Origin: GCA-020345945 sp964596985
GTDB taxonomy: Archaea; Thermoproteota; Bathyarchaeia; RBG-16-48-13; GCA-020345945
DNA: 64,000 nt
Direction of reading: 5' to 3'
Assembly (NCBI GenBank): GCA_964596985.1
Contig: CAZQWG010000005.1
Span: 68,197 to 132,196 of the forward strand
Positions 27,646 through 36,681 of the stretch are shown here, piece after piece (position 1 is the first letter of the stretch; every line of letters starts with the position of its first letter). The translations under genes and the position numbers were made by a program. The notes beneath the pieces were generated by a model. It was not told where the DNA came from. It saw only the letters and a program-made list of their open reading frames with translations, and did no database searches.

Positions 27646-27816
27646 ATAGTCAAATGTCCAGAATGCGACGGCGACGTAGAAGTCCCGGAAGACGTCTTGA
27701 TCGGCGAGATCCTATGCTGCCCCGACTGCGGACTCGAGTTGGAGGTACAAGAGATCGAGGGAGACGAAGTCAAAGTGGTCAAAGCAGAGATCGAAGGAGA
27801 AGACTGGGGTGAATGA
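27646..27816 (+). CDS. lysW: LysW amino-group carrier protein, with non-standard ATA start
   Basis: LysW carries the growing amino acid on its C-terminal glutamate during lysine or ornithine synthesis. The 56-residue product has VKCPEC and CCPDC zinc-binding cysteines, an acidic middle and the diagnostic C-terminus EDWGE. No ATG, GTG or TTG exists in frame between the preceding stop (TGA at 27634) and the first zinc cysteine. The likeliest start is ATA at 27646, placed 9 bases after GGAGGTGA at 27629-27636; ACG at 27643 is an alternative. Its stop overlaps the lysX GTG by 8 bases. Confidence 0.9.
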   Translation: MVKCPECDGDVEVPEDVLIGEILCCPDCGLELEVQEIEGDEVKVVKAEIEGEDWGE

Positions 27817-28681
27817 ACTGACACCTAACGTTAGCCTGTTGTACGATCGTATCAGATGGGAGGAAAAAGCCCTCATCGACGCCGCCAAGAAACAAGGCGT
27901 CGAGATGAACAGAATCGACGTCAAGTCGATATACCTCAACGCGCTGGCAGAGTCAGAGATCGAGAAGAAGTTCGGAGAAGTCGTCCTCCAGAGATGCATG
28001 GGATACTTCCGAAGTCTTCACGCAACCGCCATACTAGAAGAACACGGAAAAGAGGTCATAAACAGACTCTCGACCGCCCAGATCTGCGGCAACAAACTCC
28101 TGACCACGTTGACACTCTCAAGAGCAAACATACCCACACCAGAGACCAAGATAGCCTTCACCCCCGAAGCCGCGATGAAAACACTCGACACAATCGGATA
28201 CCCTGTGGTGCTGAAACCGGTAGTCGGAAGCTGGGGGAGACATATAGTCCCACTCAGAAACAGGGATATCGCGGAAGCAATACTCGAGGAACGAAAATTC
28301 ATGCATCCCCTCTACCAAATATACTACCTCCAAGAGATGATCGACAGACCACCCCGAGATCTTAGAATCGTCATGGTCGGAGACGAGATAGCCGCCTCGA
28401 CATACCGGTACGCAGCCACCGGCACATGGAAGACCAACATCGCTCGAGGCGGAAAAGCGGCTCCTTGCCCAATAACAGGCGAACTAGAAGACCTCTGCCT
28501 CAAAGCCTCAAAGGCAGTCGGCGGCGGTGTCTTGGGCATCGACCTTATGGAGAGCCCTCGAGGCCTGCTTGTCCACGAGGTAAACCATACTGTAGAGTTT
28601 AAAGGCGCGCAATCAGCTACGAAGACAAGCATAGCCAAGAAGATAATAAAATTCATACTACAAAAGGCGAAAGGAAGATGA
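27809..28681 (+). CDS. lysX: LysW-amino acid ligase (LysX/ArgX type)
   Basis: This ATP-grasp enzyme joins the carboxylate of LysW's terminal glutamate to the amino group of 2-aminoadipate and/or glutamate. The 290-residue protein starts at GTG inside the end of lysW. It has the ATP-grasp loop (LKPVVGSWGRHIVPL) and a C-terminal region (LLVHEVNHTVEFKG) that includes the substrate-binding segment. Whether it prefers aminoadipate, glutamate or both cannot be told here. Its ATGA overlaps the next gene. Confidence 0.93.
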   Translation: MNELTPNVSLLYDRIRWEEKALIDAAKKQGVEMNRIDVKSIYLNALAESEIEKKFGEVVLQRCMGYFRSLHATAILEEHGKEVINRLSTAQICGNKLLTTLTLSRANIPTPETKIAFTPEAAMKTLDTIGYPVVLKPVVGSWGRHIVPLRNRDIAEAILEERKFMHPLYQIYYLQEMIDRPPRDLRIVMVGDEIAASTYRYAATGTWKTNIARGGKAAPCPITGELEDLCLKASKAVGGGVLGIDLMESPRGLLVHEVNHTVEFKGAQSATKTSIAKKIIKFILQKAKGR

Positions 28682-29745
28682 ACGAAGAAAGATTGAAAAT
28701 TGCCATAGTCGGGGCCTCAGGATACGGAGGCGGCGAACTCCTAAGAATACTCCTCAACCACCCCAAGGTCGAGGTCACCATAGCGGTCTCCAGGAAACTT
28801 GCAGGCGAATACCTCTTCAGAACCCACCCCAACCTGAGAAAGAGAACCAACCTGAAATTCTCACCCCTAGACCTCGACAGAATATCAAAGGAGACCGATC
28901 TAGTATTCTTCTCGACCCCCCACGGAGTCTCCAAAGACTTGGTACCCCAGGTCCTAGAAGTGGGCATGAAGACCATCGACCTCAGCGCAGACTTCAGACT
29001 GAGGAACCCCGACGACTACCCAACATGGTACGGATGGGAACACCCCCACCCAGACATACTCAAGAAAGCAGCCTACGGTATCCCCGAACTCCATCGCGAT
29101 GAGATACGAAACGCAAAACTAGTCGCTTGCCCGGGATGCCTGGCATTGAGCGGGATATTAGGGCTGGTCCCAATCGCGAAAGCCGGTCTAATAGTAAAGG
29201 ACAAGATAATTGTGGACTCAAAGATAGGATCGTCCGGATCCGGTGAGCACCCGTCCCCATCAACCCACCACCCGGAAAGAAGCGGCGTAGTCAGGCCGTA
29301 CATGCCTTCAGGACACCGACACACCGCCGAGATCGAGCAAGAACTAAACCTCTTCGGAGGAGGCGGATATAAGGTAGGACTCTCCGCCCACGCAGTAGAC
29401 ATAGTCCGCGGAATCCTCTCCACATCCCACGTCTTCCCCTCCGAACCGATCGAGATGAAGACCCTCTGGAAGGTATACAGAGCAGCATATAGAGACGAGG
29501 ATTTCGTAAGACTCGTTCGAGACCAGAGAGGAGTATACCGTCTCGCCGACCCGAAGGTAGTAGTAGGATCAAACTTCTGCGACATCTCTTTTGAAATCGA
29601 TACGCACCTGAACCGTGTGATACTCTGTTCGGCCATCGACAACCTAGTGAAAGGAGCCGCGGGAAGCGCGGTTCAAAGCATGAACATCCTCCATGGTTGG
29701 CCGGAAACACTTGGACTGGAACTCATGGGCTTTCACCCGGTGTAA
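28678..29745 (+). CDS. lysY: LysW-aminoacyl-phosphate reductase
   Basis: It reduces the LysW-bound acyl phosphate to the semialdehyde with NADPH. The 355-residue ArgC-like protein starts with IAIVGASGYGGGELLRIL (Rossmann), has the catalytic Cys in VACPGCLALSG near residue 150, and shows SSGSGEHPSPSTHHPER and PSGHRHTAE in the substrate domain. It overlaps lysX by ATGA and precedes lysZ by 3 bases. Confidence 0.93.
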   Translation: MNEERLKIAIVGASGYGGGELLRILLNHPKVEVTIAVSRKLAGEYLFRTHPNLRKRTNLKFSPLDLDRISKETDLVFFSTPHGVSKDLVPQVLEVGMKTIDLSADFRLRNPDDYPTWYGWEHPHPDILKKAAYGIPELHRDEIRNAKLVACPGCLALSGILGLVPIAKAGLIVKDKIIVDSKIGSSGSGEHPSPSTHHPERSGVVRPYMPSGHRHTAEIEQELNLFGGGGYKVGLSAHAVDIVRGILSTSHVFPSEPIEMKTLWKVYRAAYRDEDFVRLVRDQRGVYRLADPKVVVGSNFCDISFEIDTHLNRVILCSAIDNLVKGAAGSAVQSMNILHGWPETLGLELMGFHPV

Positions 29746-29748
29746 CCG

Positions 29749-30555
29749 ATGACAATAGTTGTTAAGATCGGAGGCAATACCCTCCGCAAAGGGTTCACCG
29801 ACAACCTCGTCCAAGACGTCAACCGGGTATCTCAATCCTCCGGGCTGGTTCTTGTTCATGGCGGTGGAATCGAGGTGACGGAGACCGCAGAGAAACTAGG
29901 CAAAGAACAGACATTCGTCGTGTCCCCGGGGGGAATGAGAAGCCGCTACACGGACAAAGAGACCGCAGGGATCTTCGTGATGGTGATGGCGGGAAAGATC
30001 AACAAGAGCCTGGTCGCCAGACTTCAGAGCGGCGGTGTCAACGCACTAGGCCTGTCCGGTGCCGACGGAGGTATATTAAGGGCTCAAAGAAAGAGGAGAC
30101 TGGTGATAATCGACGAACGGGGGAGAAAAAGGGTCATAGAAGGAGGGTACACTGGCAAGATCACCGAAGTCAACGTCACCCTCTTGAACACGCTGCTCGC
30201 AAACCAATACCTGCCAGTAATCGCCCCGATAGCACTCGGGGACGAATACGAGCTTCTCAACGTCGACGCTGACCGGGCCGGGGCATCCGTTGCCGGGGGT
30301 TTGAAGGCGGACAAATGGATTGTTCTAACCGATGTTCCGGGACTACTCCTCAAAGAAAAAGTCGTGCCGAAACTGAGCCGTCGGGAAGCCGAAGAAATTA
30401 TCCCAAACATCGGGCATGGAATGATGAGAAAGATACATGCGGCTGTCGAGGCCCTTGACCTCGGTGCGAAAGAGGTCGTCATAACCTCCGGGCTCATAGA
30501 AGATCCCGTGTCTTCAGCGTTATCCGGGGGAAAAGGAACGGTTGTGACAACATGA
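29749..30555 (+). CDS. lysZ: LysW-aminoadipate/glutamate kinase
   Basis: It phosphorylates the side-chain carboxylate of the LysW-bound amino acid. This 268-residue amino-acid-kinase fold has KIGGNTL at the start, LVHGGGIEVTE, NVDADRAGASVAGG and a conserved GGMMRK-like segment (GHGMMRKIHAAVEAL). It is close to ArgB but carries basic residues, as LysZ does, for contact with acidic LysW. Its stop overlaps the lysJ start (ATGA). Confidence 0.92.
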   Translation: MTIVVKIGGNTLRKGFTDNLVQDVNRVSQSSGLVLVHGGGIEVTETAEKLGKEQTFVVSPGGMRSRYTDKETAGIFVMVMAGKINKSLVARLQSGGVNALGLSGADGGILRAQRKRRLVIIDERGRKRVIEGGYTGKITEVNVTLLNTLLANQYLPVIAPIALGDEYELLNVDADRAGASVAGGLKADKWIVLTDVPGLLLKEKVVPKLSRREAEEIIPNIGHGMMRKIHAAVEALDLGAKEVVITSGLIEDPVSSALSGGKGTVVTT

Positions 30556-31760
30556 ACGAACAAAGAATAATGGAGATAGAAGATAGTTACCTGGCCCCAG
30601 TATACGCGAAGCTGCCCCTGGCAGTGGTAAAAGGGCTGGGCGCGACTATCTGGGACGTAAACGGGAAAGAATACATAGACTGTATGGGGGCATACGGGGT
30701 AGCCATAGTCGGGCACTGCCACCCCAAAGTAGTGGAAGCAATCAAACAACAGGCAGAGATCCTGATCTCATGCCACGGGTCCATATACAACAATACGCGA
30801 GCCCAGCTACTCAAGAAGCTAGAAGAGATCACTCTACCAGGGCTCGACATGTTCTACCTCTGCAACAGTGGAGCTGAAACAGTCGAATGCGCCATCAAAC
30901 TTGCCAGAAAGAAGACCGGTAAACCAGGAATCATCGCCTTCAACAACGCCTATCACGGGAAGACCTTCGGTGCGCTCTCAGCCACCTGGAACCGGAAGTA
31001 TCGAGACCCGTTCGCACCGCTGGTTCCCGAGTTCAATTTCGCGAGATACGGTAGCATCGAAGAGGTAGAGAAGCTGGTCGGGGAGAATACTGCAGCCGTA
31101 CTCGTCGAGCCGATCCAAGGAGAAGGCGGGATACGGGTTCCCCCGGAAGGGTTCTTGGAAGAACTGCGTGAACTCTGCGACAGCCATGAGCTGGTTCTGA
31201 TCTTCGACGAGGTTCAAACCGGATTCGGAAGAACCGGCAAGATGTGGGCTTCAAGACACTCGGGAGTCATACCTGACGTGATGTGTTCCTCGAAAGCAGT
31301 CGCAGGGGGTGTCCCGATGGGGATAACCTTCGCGAAGAAAGATGTAATGAGTAACTTCAGTACTGGCGACCACACCAGTACCTTCGGTGGAAACCCCCTC
31401 GCCTGTGCTGCAAGCCTTGCTGCAATCGAAGCGATCCAATCAGAGAATCTAGTGGAAAAAGCCGCGAAAGACGGGGAATACTTCAAGAAGAAACTGGAAG
31501 AACTCCAAGGAAAGTACCGTGTAATCAGAGAGGTTAGAGGCAGAGGTTTGATGATCGGCGTCGAGATGAGATTCCCTGTGAAAGATATCATCTTCAACGG
31601 GCTGAAACATGGGGCCATATTTCTCTACGCAGGACGTAACGTCCTAAGATTTCTACCCCCTCTCGTGATAAGTCGAGACCAAATAGACAAAGCCGTCGAG
31701 ATATTGGACCTACTCTTTGAAGAAGAAGAGAAGACTCGAATGAAGAAAGGAGTCGCATAA
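30552..31760 (+). CDS. lysJ: LysW-aminoadipate/glutamate semialdehyde aminotransferase
   Basis: This class III aminotransferase puts the amino group on the LysW-bound semialdehyde. The 402-residue protein has CNSGAETVECAIKLARK (PLP phosphate site), FDEVQTGFGRTGK and the PLP lysine in SSKAVAGGVPMG, and TSTFGGNPLACAA near the end. It starts in an ATGA overlap with lysZ. The Lrp regulator gene follows 5 bases later. Confidence 0.93.
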   Translation: MNEQRIMEIEDSYLAPVYAKLPLAVVKGLGATIWDVNGKEYIDCMGAYGVAIVGHCHPKVVEAIKQQAEILISCHGSIYNNTRAQLLKKLEEITLPGLDMFYLCNSGAETVECAIKLARKKTGKPGIIAFNNAYHGKTFGALSATWNRKYRDPFAPLVPEFNFARYGSIEEVEKLVGENTAAVLVEPIQGEGGIRVPPEGFLEELRELCDSHELVLIFDEVQTGFGRTGKMWASRHSGVIPDVMCSSKAVAGGVPMGITFAKKDVMSNFSTGDHTSTFGGNPLACAASLAAIEAIQSENLVEKAAKDGEYFKKKLEELQGKYRVIREVRGRGLMIGVEMRFPVKDIIFNGLKHGAIFLYAGRNVLRFLPPLVISRDQIDKAVEILDLLFEEEEKTRMKKGVA

Positions 31761-31765
31761 GAGGG

Positions 31766-32215
31766 ATGGAGAGAAGATCTCCTCAGAGAGCTAAAGGAGG
31801 CCTAGATGATATAGACAAGAAGATTCTTCAAATCCTTTCACGAGACTCAAGAACCGCCTTCACAAAGATATCGGATCAACTCTCCATCTCTGAAGGTACC
31901 GTCAGGCAAAGAGTGAACCGCCTGACAACTCAAGGAGTAATCAAGAGATTCACCATAGAGACCGCTGAGACTGAGAGAATTCAGGCCGTGACACTCCTCT
32001 CTGCGATGCCTGAGGCTTCAACCCCGGAGATCGCTGAAGAAGTAAGAACGATCCTAGGTGTCAAAAAAATATACGAACTCTCTGGCGAATACGATCTCCT
32101 CACCGCAATCTCAGGAGAAAATATCGAGTCGATAAATGACTGCATCGATAAGATCAGACACGTCAAAGGAATATCAAAGACCAACACCCTAATAGTGCTG
32201 AAGACCTGGCACTAA
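31766..32215 (+). CDS. Lrp/AsnC family regulator, LysM-like
   Basis: The 149-residue regulator has an N-terminal helix-turn-helix (DDIDKKILQILSRDSRTAFTKI followed by SISEGTVRQRVNRL; only short parts quoted) and a RAM effector domain from about residue 75. In Sulfolobus an Lrp protein, LysM, activates lys genes in the absence of lysine; this one sits between lysJ and lysK and probably controls the same operon. The palindrome at 21686 is a candidate site. Confidence 0.88.
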   Translation: MERRSPQRAKGGLDDIDKKILQILSRDSRTAFTKISDQLSISEGTVRQRVNRLTTQGVIKRFTIETAETERIQAVTLLSAMPEASTPEIAEEVRTILGVKKIYELSGEYDLLTAISGENIESINDCIDKIRHVKGISKTNTLIVLKTWH

Positions 32216-32248
32216 CCCTCCAATAACCTCTAGACCGAGGATGGGATC

Positions 32249-33373
32249 TTGAAGAAAGAAGCAAATGACGCATTCGCACTCTCTCTCCTAAAATCTGCTG
32301 TCGAAATTCAAAGCCCAAGCGGACAAGAAGAACAAATCGCAGTTTTCCTAGCAGAGACCATGAAAGAGCTGGGATTCGAGGTTAAAATAGACGAGATCGG
32401 AAACGTCCACGGGATTATAGGCTCAGGTGAGCCTACTACCTTGTTTTGTGGGCACATGGATACAATACCAGGACCCATCCCTGTGAAGGAGGTGGATGGA
32501 CATCTCCACGGGAGAGGCACGGTAGATGCAAAGGGTCCTCTGATAGCTATGATCGTAGCTGCGGCTAGACACGGCCTGGAGAAGAGATCTGGCAGGGTCC
32601 TGATGGTCGGGGTTGTGGAAGAGGAAAGAAAAGGAGACGGAGTGAAAGCCTTGATCGACCAACGCCCTCAAATAGACTACGCTGTCTTCGGAGAACCAAG
32701 CGGAGTAAAGAGAATCACAATCGGATACAAAGGCAGTCTGCATCTCACGCTCAAGGTATCCACAGAATCAGGTCACCCTAGCGCCCCATGGGCATTCCCG
32801 AACTCGATACTAAAAGCATTTGACCTTTGGAAACGGATCTCAGAATATACCTCCAATAGAGTAACGGCGGAAACCCACTACCAAGAAATGACGAGTTGTA
32901 TCACAGGCATCGGAGGGGGATCCGACTTCAATGTTACCCCTGACAAATGTGAGATGAATGTAGACATGCGAATTCCGGTGGGACTATCCATCGACCAAGT
33001 GCTATCGGAGTTAAGAGAAGAGATCAAGAAATTCCGTGCAGAGAATCCGGAATCTAAGGTCGAGTTTCACATCGACGACAGCGTAGAACCCTTCGAGACT
33101 AGCATCAGATCCCCGATCGCCCAAGCATTCAACGGCGCCATCAAGGATGTCTATCAGGAACCCGCCAAATACATCAGGAAGACCGGGACAGGGGACATGA
33201 ATATCTTGGGGCATGAATTGAAAGTCCCCGTAATCACCTATGGGCCTGGCGACTCACATCTTGATCACTCACCACGCGAGAAGATAGATCTCCAGGAATT
33301 CTTGGGGGCCATTCAAGTATACCAGAAGGCTCTGGTAAGGATATCTGAGATCCATCGCAACATGAAACGCTAA
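32249..33373 (+). CDS. lysK: LysW-lysine/ornithine carboxypeptidase
   Basis: It releases lysine or ornithine from LysW. The 374-residue M20-type metallopeptidase has LFCGHMDTIPG (metal His/Asp), GRGTVDAKGP, VEEERKGDG (catalytic Glu pair), FGEPSG, and a C-terminal GDSHLDHSPREKI. It starts at a TTG 33 bases after the Lrp gene. As only one set of LysW enzymes is present, the operon may supply both lysine and ornithine, as described in Thermococcus. Confidence 0.92.
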   Translation: MKKEANDAFALSLLKSAVEIQSPSGQEEQIAVFLAETMKELGFEVKIDEIGNVHGIIGSGEPTTLFCGHMDTIPGPIPVKEVDGHLHGRGTVDAKGPLIAMIVAAARHGLEKRSGRVLMVGVVEEERKGDGVKALIDQRPQIDYAVFGEPSGVKRITIGYKGSLHLTLKVSTESGHPSAPWAFPNSILKAFDLWKRISEYTSNRVTAETHYQEMTSCITGIGGGSDFNVTPDKCEMNVDMRIPVGLSIDQVLSELREEIKKFRAENPESKVEFHIDDSVEPFETSIRSPIAQAFNGAIKDVYQEPAKYIRKTGTGDMNILGHELKVPVITYGPGDSHLDHSPREKIDLQEFLGAIQVYQKALVRISEIHRNMKR

Positions 33374-33382
33374 CATATAATA
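33374..33382 (+). promoter_or_regulatory. TATA box of the his operon
   Basis: CATATAATA begins immediately after the lysK stop, 93 bases before the hisA start. It marks the start of a separate transcription unit. Confidence 0.5.
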
Positions 33383-33466
33383 GAAGATAGCTTAGCGCGA
33401 CAAGAAGGGGGCAAAGCGTTTTTTAGGGGCAATCGTTCCCGTTGAACCGTTGCCGCAGGAGGAATT

Positions 33467-34192
33467 GTGTTGAAGGTGGTTCCCTCTATTGACATCAAAG
33501 AAGGGAAGAGCGTCAAGCTCATCCAAGGAGTCCCTGGAACCGGCATCGAAGTCTCTGACAATCCCGTCAGGTTGGCAGTCTACTGGAAAGACCAAGGAGC
33601 AGAGATTCTCCATGTCGTAGACCTCGACGGAGCAATCGGGAACAAAGGAACGAATAGGGAGACCATAGGGAAGATCATCGAAGCAGTCTCGATACCCGTA
33701 GAGGTCGGTGGTGGAATAAGAACTAAGAAAGACGTCCTAGAGATACTTAATCTCGGAGCCCGATGGCTGATCCTCGGGACAAAGGTCATCGAGACCCCGA
33801 GATTTATCACAGAGCTTCTCGACCTAATTCCCTCCGAGAATCTGATCATCGCACTCGATGCCAAAGAGGGAAGAATCGTCACTCACGGCTGGACGAAGGA
33901 AACCTCACTAAAAATCCCTGAAGCAATCAGCAGGTTTGATCGGTTTCTACCAGCGGCTTACCTCTACACAAACGTCGCTATCGAAGGAACGATGATTGGA
34001 CTAGACTTCAAGGAAATCGGAAGGATAGTCGACTGCACCGGAACCCCGATAATCTACTCGGGCGGCGTATCTTCCCTAAGCGATCTAAGAGCCTTGAGAG
34101 ATGCAGAGATACACGCCGCAGTGGTTGGCATGGCTTTATATAAAGGAGCATTCACACTTCGACAAGCACAGGAAGCAGCGTCAGATGCGTAA
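33467..34192 (+). CDS. hisA: Phosphoribosylformimino-AICAR ribotide isomerase
   Basis: HisA is an isomerase of histidine synthesis, a beta-alpha barrel. The 241-residue protein shows VPSIDIKEGKSVKLIQG at the start, LHVVDLDGAIG, VEVGGGIRTKKDV and IIYSGGVSSLSDL, the two phosphate loops. It starts at GTG 33467, or the TTG beside it, after AGGAGGA at 33457-33463. Its last 8 bases overlap hisB. Confidence 0.94.
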   Translation: MLKVVPSIDIKEGKSVKLIQGVPGTGIEVSDNPVRLAVYWKDQGAEILHVVDLDGAIGNKGTNRETIGKIIEAVSIPVEVGGGIRTKKDVLEILNLGARWLILGTKVIETPRFITELLDLIPSENLIIALDAKEGRIVTHGWTKETSLKIPEAISRFDRFLPAAYLYTNVAIEGTMIGLDFKEIGRIVDCTGTPIIYSGGVSSLSDLRALRDAEIHAAVVGMALYKGAFTLRQAQEAASDA

Positions 34193-34775
34193 CGGACGTG
34201 TATCAAGGAAGACTACAGAGACCACAGTTAAAGTGGAAATAATCCTTGATGGAAACGGAAAAAACGAGATAAACACAGGGATCGCTGCGTTTGATCACCT
34301 GCTAGGTTCCTTCTCGAAGCACGCACTCTTCGACCTCACCATAGAATCAAAAGACCTCAAACCGATCGACGGTCACCACATAATCGAAGACATAGGCATC
34401 GTCCTAGGCAACGCCGTGAAGAAAGCCTTGAAAGACAAGAAGGGAATCCGCAGATTCGGGTACGCCATCACCCCAATGGACGAGGCACTGTCACTAGTCT
34501 CTCTTGATATAAGTGGTCGTGGAGTGGTGTCATCCAAAATGAAATTCTCCACAGAAAAAGTAGGAGACCTGCCGCTAAACCTGATTCCTCACTTCCTACA
34601 AAGCTTCGGCCAGAATTCGGGAATCAACCTACACGCACGGATTCTCACAGGAAGAGACGACCACCACAAAGCCGAATCGTTATTCAAAGCCCTCGGACTG
34701 GCGCTCAGGCAAGCAGTCGAGATAGACAGTCGAACCCCAAAGGAGATTCCCAGCCAGAAAGGCCTTCTTGAATAG
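34185..34775 (+). CDS. hisB: Imidazoleglycerol-phosphate dehydratase
   Basis: HisB makes imidazole acetol phosphate. The 196-residue monofunctional dehydratase shows the manganese-binding motifs FDHLLGSFSKH, DGHHIIEDIGI, MDEAL and DDHHKAESLFKALG. The ATG at 34185 overlaps the end of hisA; a longer open frame from 34101 within hisA is a shadow. There is no phosphatase domain, so a separate histidinol-phosphatase is needed. Confidence 0.95.
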   Translation: MRNGRVSRKTTETTVKVEIILDGNGKNEINTGIAAFDHLLGSFSKHALFDLTIESKDLKPIDGHHIIEDIGIVLGNAVKKALKDKKGIRRFGYAITPMDEALSLVSLDISGRGVVSSKMKFSTEKVGDLPLNLIPHFLQSFGQNSGINLHARILTGRDDHHKAESLFKALGLALRQAVEIDSRTPKEIPSQKGLLE

Positions 34776-34851
34776 CCCGGTGGCAACCTCTCCGAGAGAT
34801 CGAAAAACCGGTCAAACGAGCCTATAGAAACAACAGCCTGGAAGGTTGATC

Positions 34852-36198
34852 TTGCTCAGAGTGAGAAACCTCATCGAACTCAACCAAGAAGAAAGAAGAC
34901 AAATCCTTGAAAGGACGTCTGTCGACATAGAAGCGATACGAGGTAGCGTCCAAAGAATAGTCAAGGATGTCCAGGAGAGAGGGGACAAGGCACTCATAGA
35001 GTACACGAAGAGATTCGACAAGGTCGATCTGACTGCTTCCCAAATGAAAGTGACAGAAAGCGAGATTAAAGACGCGTACTCAAAGACCCCCTCCTCCCTC
35101 TTAGAAGCCTTAGAGCATTCGGCGAGGAATATCGAAAGATTCCACAGATCCCAATTGACCATGCAGGACCAAGAGATCGAGATCCAGCAAGGAATCGTTC
35201 TCAGCCGAGTCCGGAGACCAATAGGACGCGTAGGAATATACATTCCCGGAGGTGTCTATCCATACCCCTCCACCGCGTTGATGACTATAATTCCCGCAAG
35301 GGTTGCAGGGGTCAATCAGATCGTCGTTTGTTCGCCTCCCAGACACGAGGGGACCATCCCTCCCAGCATACTCGTCTCCTGCGACCTAGCCGGGGCTACG
35401 GAGATCTATAAAGCCGGAGGTGCCCAAGCGATAGCAGCGATGGCGTATGGAACCGAGTCTCTCCCCAGGGTCGACAAGATCTTTGGGCCAGGAAACCCCT
35501 ACGTCACAACCGCCAAACTCCTCATCTTCCCGAAGATAGACATAGACTTGCCTGCAGGTCCCAGCGAAGTGCTAGTGTTGGCAGACGACAGTGCGGACGC
35601 GAGGCTGATCGCTGCAGACATGATCTCTCAAGCAGAACACGGTCCTGAAGGTGCGTCCCCGGCAATCCTTGTCACAGACTCCGCATCTCTTGCAGACAAG
35701 GTCCAAAACGAGATAGAAAGAATGCTGGAGAAAGCGCCGAATAGACGTGGGATAGAAGCATCGCTAGACAGTTGTGGGGCAATCTTGCTTGCGAAGGATC
35801 TGGATGAAGCCCTGAAGTTTGTCAACCAGTACGCACCAGAACACTTAGAAATCATGGTGATGAATCCGACAAGGATTCTTGACGGAGTTGCCAACGCAGG
35901 GTCAATACTCGTGGGTGACTACTCCCCTGTCGCGGCAGGCGACTATGCAACCGGAGCAAACCATGTCCTACCGACCGGTGGACACGCGAAGACTCGAAGC
36001 GGTTTGTCCGTGGAAGACTTCATCAAGACAATAACCGTTCAACGCCTGAGCAAGAAGGGGTTGGAAAACCTCAAGAAGACAATAAATGTCCTTGCCGATG
36101 CCGAGAAGCTCCATGCCCATGGAAGAGCCGTAGACATCAGATTCCAGAAAAACCCTGCAAATATAGAGGATTCTAAGTCAGATCGAGCAGCCAGCTAG
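34852..36198 (+). CDS. hisD: Histidinol dehydrogenase
   Basis: It oxidises histidinol to histidine in two NAD-dependent steps. The protein (448 residues from a TTG at 34852) has VGIYIPGG, the FGPGNPYVTTAK segment, DLPAGPSEVLV, and the zinc/catalytic region YAPEHLE with GDYATGANHVLPTGGHA. Other start codons nearby are TTG 34846 and GTG 34861; GGAAGG at 34840-34845 best fits 34852. About 75 bases separate it from hisB. Confidence 0.93.
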   Translation: MLRVRNLIELNQEERRQILERTSVDIEAIRGSVQRIVKDVQERGDKALIEYTKRFDKVDLTASQMKVTESEIKDAYSKTPSSLLEALEHSARNIERFHRSQLTMQDQEIEIQQGIVLSRVRRPIGRVGIYIPGGVYPYPSTALMTIIPARVAGVNQIVVCSPPRHEGTIPPSILVSCDLAGATEIYKAGGAQAIAAMAYGTESLPRVDKIFGPGNPYVTTAKLLIFPKIDIDLPAGPSEVLVLADDSADARLIAADMISQAEHGPEGASPAILVTDSASLADKVQNEIERMLEKAPNRRGIEASLDSCGAILLAKDLDEALKFVNQYAPEHLEIMVMNPTRILDGVANAGSILVGDYSPVAAGDYATGANHVLPTGGHAKTRSGLSVEDFIKTITVQRLSKKGLENLKKTINVLADAEKLHAHGRAVDIRFQKNPANIEDSKSDRAAS

Positions 36199-36262
36199 CT
36201 TACTGATCAGGAACCGTAATCTTATTCACGAGGCACCCTATCAAGAAAAGCCATCCAGCTCG

Positions 36263-36679
36263 ATGAGGGCGGTCCCAATGAAGATGGCAGAAACCGAAGC
36301 CGAAAGACTCGCCGAATCCTTGAACTACCACTATCACGGATTGATCACGGCGATCGTTCAGGACTCCATCACGAACGAGATTCTGATGATTGCGTTCATG
36401 AACAAGGAAGCCGTAGTGAAAACCCTTACAACCGGTCAAGCACACTTCTGGAGTAGAAAGAGAAAGAAACTTTGGCTGAAGGGAGAGCATTCGGGTCACT
36501 TCCAGGAAGTTGAACGCATCCTGGTAGACTGCGATGAAGACGCGGTCCTCCTGAAGGTCAAGCAGATCGGATACCCCTGCCACGAGGGATACGCATCCTG
36601 CTTCTTCAGAGAAATCGGGAAAGAAGGACTGAAGAGAATTCTACCACATATTGGAGATGAGAAGAGGGACGGTGAATAG
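36263..36679 (+). CDS. hisI: Phosphoribosyl-AMP cyclohydrolase
   Basis: It opens the adenine ring in histidine synthesis. The 138-residue monofunctional HisI has AFMNKEA, HFWSRKRKKLWLKGEHSG, DCDEDAVLLKV and the zinc-binding GYPCHEGYASCFFR. There is no HisE (pyrophosphohydrolase) fusion. The stop is 2 bases before the PHP gene, so the PHP protein is cotranslated with his enzymes. Confidence 0.94.
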   Translation: MRAVPMKMAETEAERLAESLNYHYHGLITAIVQDSITNEILMIAFMNKEAVVKTLTTGQAHFWSRKRKKLWLKGEHSGHFQEVERILVDCDEDAVLLKVKQIGYPCHEGYASCFFREIGKEGLKRILPHIGDEKRDGE

Positions 36680-36681
36680 AC

